This document shows, piece by piece, positions 23,445-24,045 of a stretch of 24,045 nucleotides of DNA. A program made the position numbers and the translations under genes. Source of the stretch: a bacterium UBA1459 (GTDB lineage: Bacteria > Pseudomonadota > Alphaproteobacteria > CAJXXZ01 > UBA1459); assembly GCA_002325765.1 (NCBI GenBank), contig DCST01000011.1, positions 12,677 through 36,721 on the forward strand, read 5' to 3'. The notes under the pieces were generated by a model, which ran no database searches, had not been told where the DNA came from, and saw only the letters and a list, made by a program, of their open reading frames with translations. The first letter of the stretch is position 1; each line of letters opens with the position of its first letter.

Positions 23445-24045
23445 TTATTTGTCTAAGAATAATCCAGGAGTATATGTAAATGCACTTTTTCGTTTAATAA
23501 TAAGATATGTAAATATTCCTACTATTGCAAAAAAAGCAAATAAAAATCCAATAATATATCCAGCTATACTACCTCCATTTTCTACTTCATTTGTCTTTTT
23601 ATTAAACTGACAAGAGTCTTTTTGTAATTGTTTGGATTTTTCCTCAAGATCATCTATATTCTCCTGTGTTTTTAAATGTGTTGTTATATTGGTTTCGAGA
23701 GTGTATTTTAATTCTTGTGTTTTTTTATTTAATTTCTCTACTTTTTCTCTTACTTGCTTAGCTCTTTCTTCTTTATTGCGTTGATAAGTACTGTCAATAG
23801 TTTTTGTTATAGCATCTATTAATTCTTGTAAATAAGAATCATTAAGATCTTTTTGAAATTTTATAAGATTACCAAGAATTTGTTCTGCTATTTCTGTTTT
23901 ATCTGTAGATCGTAATATTTCTGATTCTAAATCATATAGATTATCTGTATCGAGTATATTGCCTTTAAATTTAAAATTATCTTTTAAATATTTAATAAAA
24001 GATTTATATCTTTTTATTCTATTATCTTCGTATTCAGGTTTTTCT
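23445..24045 (-). CDS. SNARE-like C-terminally anchored coiled-coil protein, partial (199 aa seen)
   Basis: The C-terminal 199 residues are in the window; the N-terminus lies beyond the right edge. Residues 1-100 of the fragment are helical and charged. Residues about 100-155 form a coiled coil. One membrane helix lies at about 159-183 (GSIAGYIIGFLFAFFAIVGIF), followed by a short tail ending PGLFLDK. The stretch ending NIDDLEEKSKQLQKDSCQF aligns without gaps to VAMP2 KLSELDDRADALQAGASQF, and the layer positions +1 to +8 are I130, L133, S137, L140, S144, F147, T151 and V154. The zero-layer Arg is T126. Distance to the membrane helix is also VAMP-like. Mimicry of host R-SNAREs is plausible. A plain coiled-coil anchor protein, such as a phage- or division-type protein, is the alternative. 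Confidence 0.6.
   Translation of the reverse strand, partial: EKPEYEDNRIKRYKSFIKYLKDNFKFKGNILDTDNLYDLESEILRSTDKTEIAEQILGNLIKFQKDLNDSYLQELIDAITKTIDSTYQRNKEERAKQVREKVEKLNKKTQELKYTLETNITTHLKTQENIDDLEEKSKQLQKDSCQFNKKTNEVENGGSIAGYIIGFLFAFFAIVGIFTYLIIKRKSAFTYTPGLFLDK

Noticed and set aside
1..24045. An altered genetic code (TGA as Trp)
   Set aside because: Trp is encoded by TGG in conserved positions, and TGA ends the ATAD3-like gene, so the standard bacterial code fits.

Overview
The window looks like a chromosome segment of an obligately intracellular alphaproteobacterium of the Rickettsiales/Holosporales kind. GC content is by eye about a quarter. The L36 protein has the alphaproteobacterial ending, there is a MipZ-type division ATPase, and there is a shrunken relative of the Tlc/NTT nucleotide transporters. 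TGA is used as a stop and Trp is encoded by TGG, so the code is standard. Genes are tightly packed and often overlap at their ends, and no intergenic stretch exceeds about 100 bases. No tRNA, rRNA, insertion sequence or CRISPR array was recognised.

Left part (1-6.9 kb): the 5' end of ychF, a small Asn-rich protein, a short gltX followed by the NTT-like transporter, a membrane protein that looks like a decayed AAA+ ATPase, rplS, a ComEC-like channel protein without its metallo-beta-lactamase end, a probable small prepilin peptidase with a non-ATG start, and ndk. Middle part (6.9-13.9 kb): a run of plus-strand genes. These are a 47-residue protein, a lytic transglycosylase with a helical N-terminal arm, an unknown anchored protein, a multi-pass membrane protein, a TPR-like anchored protein, rpmJ and an Omp85/TamA-like protein. 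Most of this set concerns the envelope.

Right part (13.9-24.0 kb): the unusual region. Four AAA+ ATPases with recognisable Walker A and B motifs lie around mraY and mipZ. One resembles mitochondrial ATAD3. Two carry the Lon AAA+ signature followed by a Lon-type C-terminal domain that has lost its Ser-Lys protease dyad. One is membrane-anchored and of uncertain family. At the right edge, upstream of the two Lon-like genes and on the same strand, is a C-terminally anchored coiled-coil protein. Its last 45 or so coiled-coil residues align without gaps to the synaptobrevin (R-SNARE) motif, with the central Arg replaced by Thr. I infer, without proof, a membrane-remodelling or host-interaction system built from AAA+ machines and a SNARE-like protein. 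The 605-residue protein in the left part looks like a further decayed member. Several of these proteins share a short N-terminal motif (Met, three or four hydrophobics, then YGN-like).

A second theme covers the whole window. At most start codons a TATAAT-like hexamer ends about 6 nt before the start codon, with no Shine-Dalgarno sequence. That spacing would put the transcription start on, or within a base or two of, the start codon, which suggests widespread leaderless mRNAs. I used the spacing to choose several starts: the GTG of the Omp85-like gene, an internal ATG in the ATAD3-like gene and in mraY. A second internal ATG, in the 706-residue Lon-like gene, was chosen instead because it follows the preceding stop codon.
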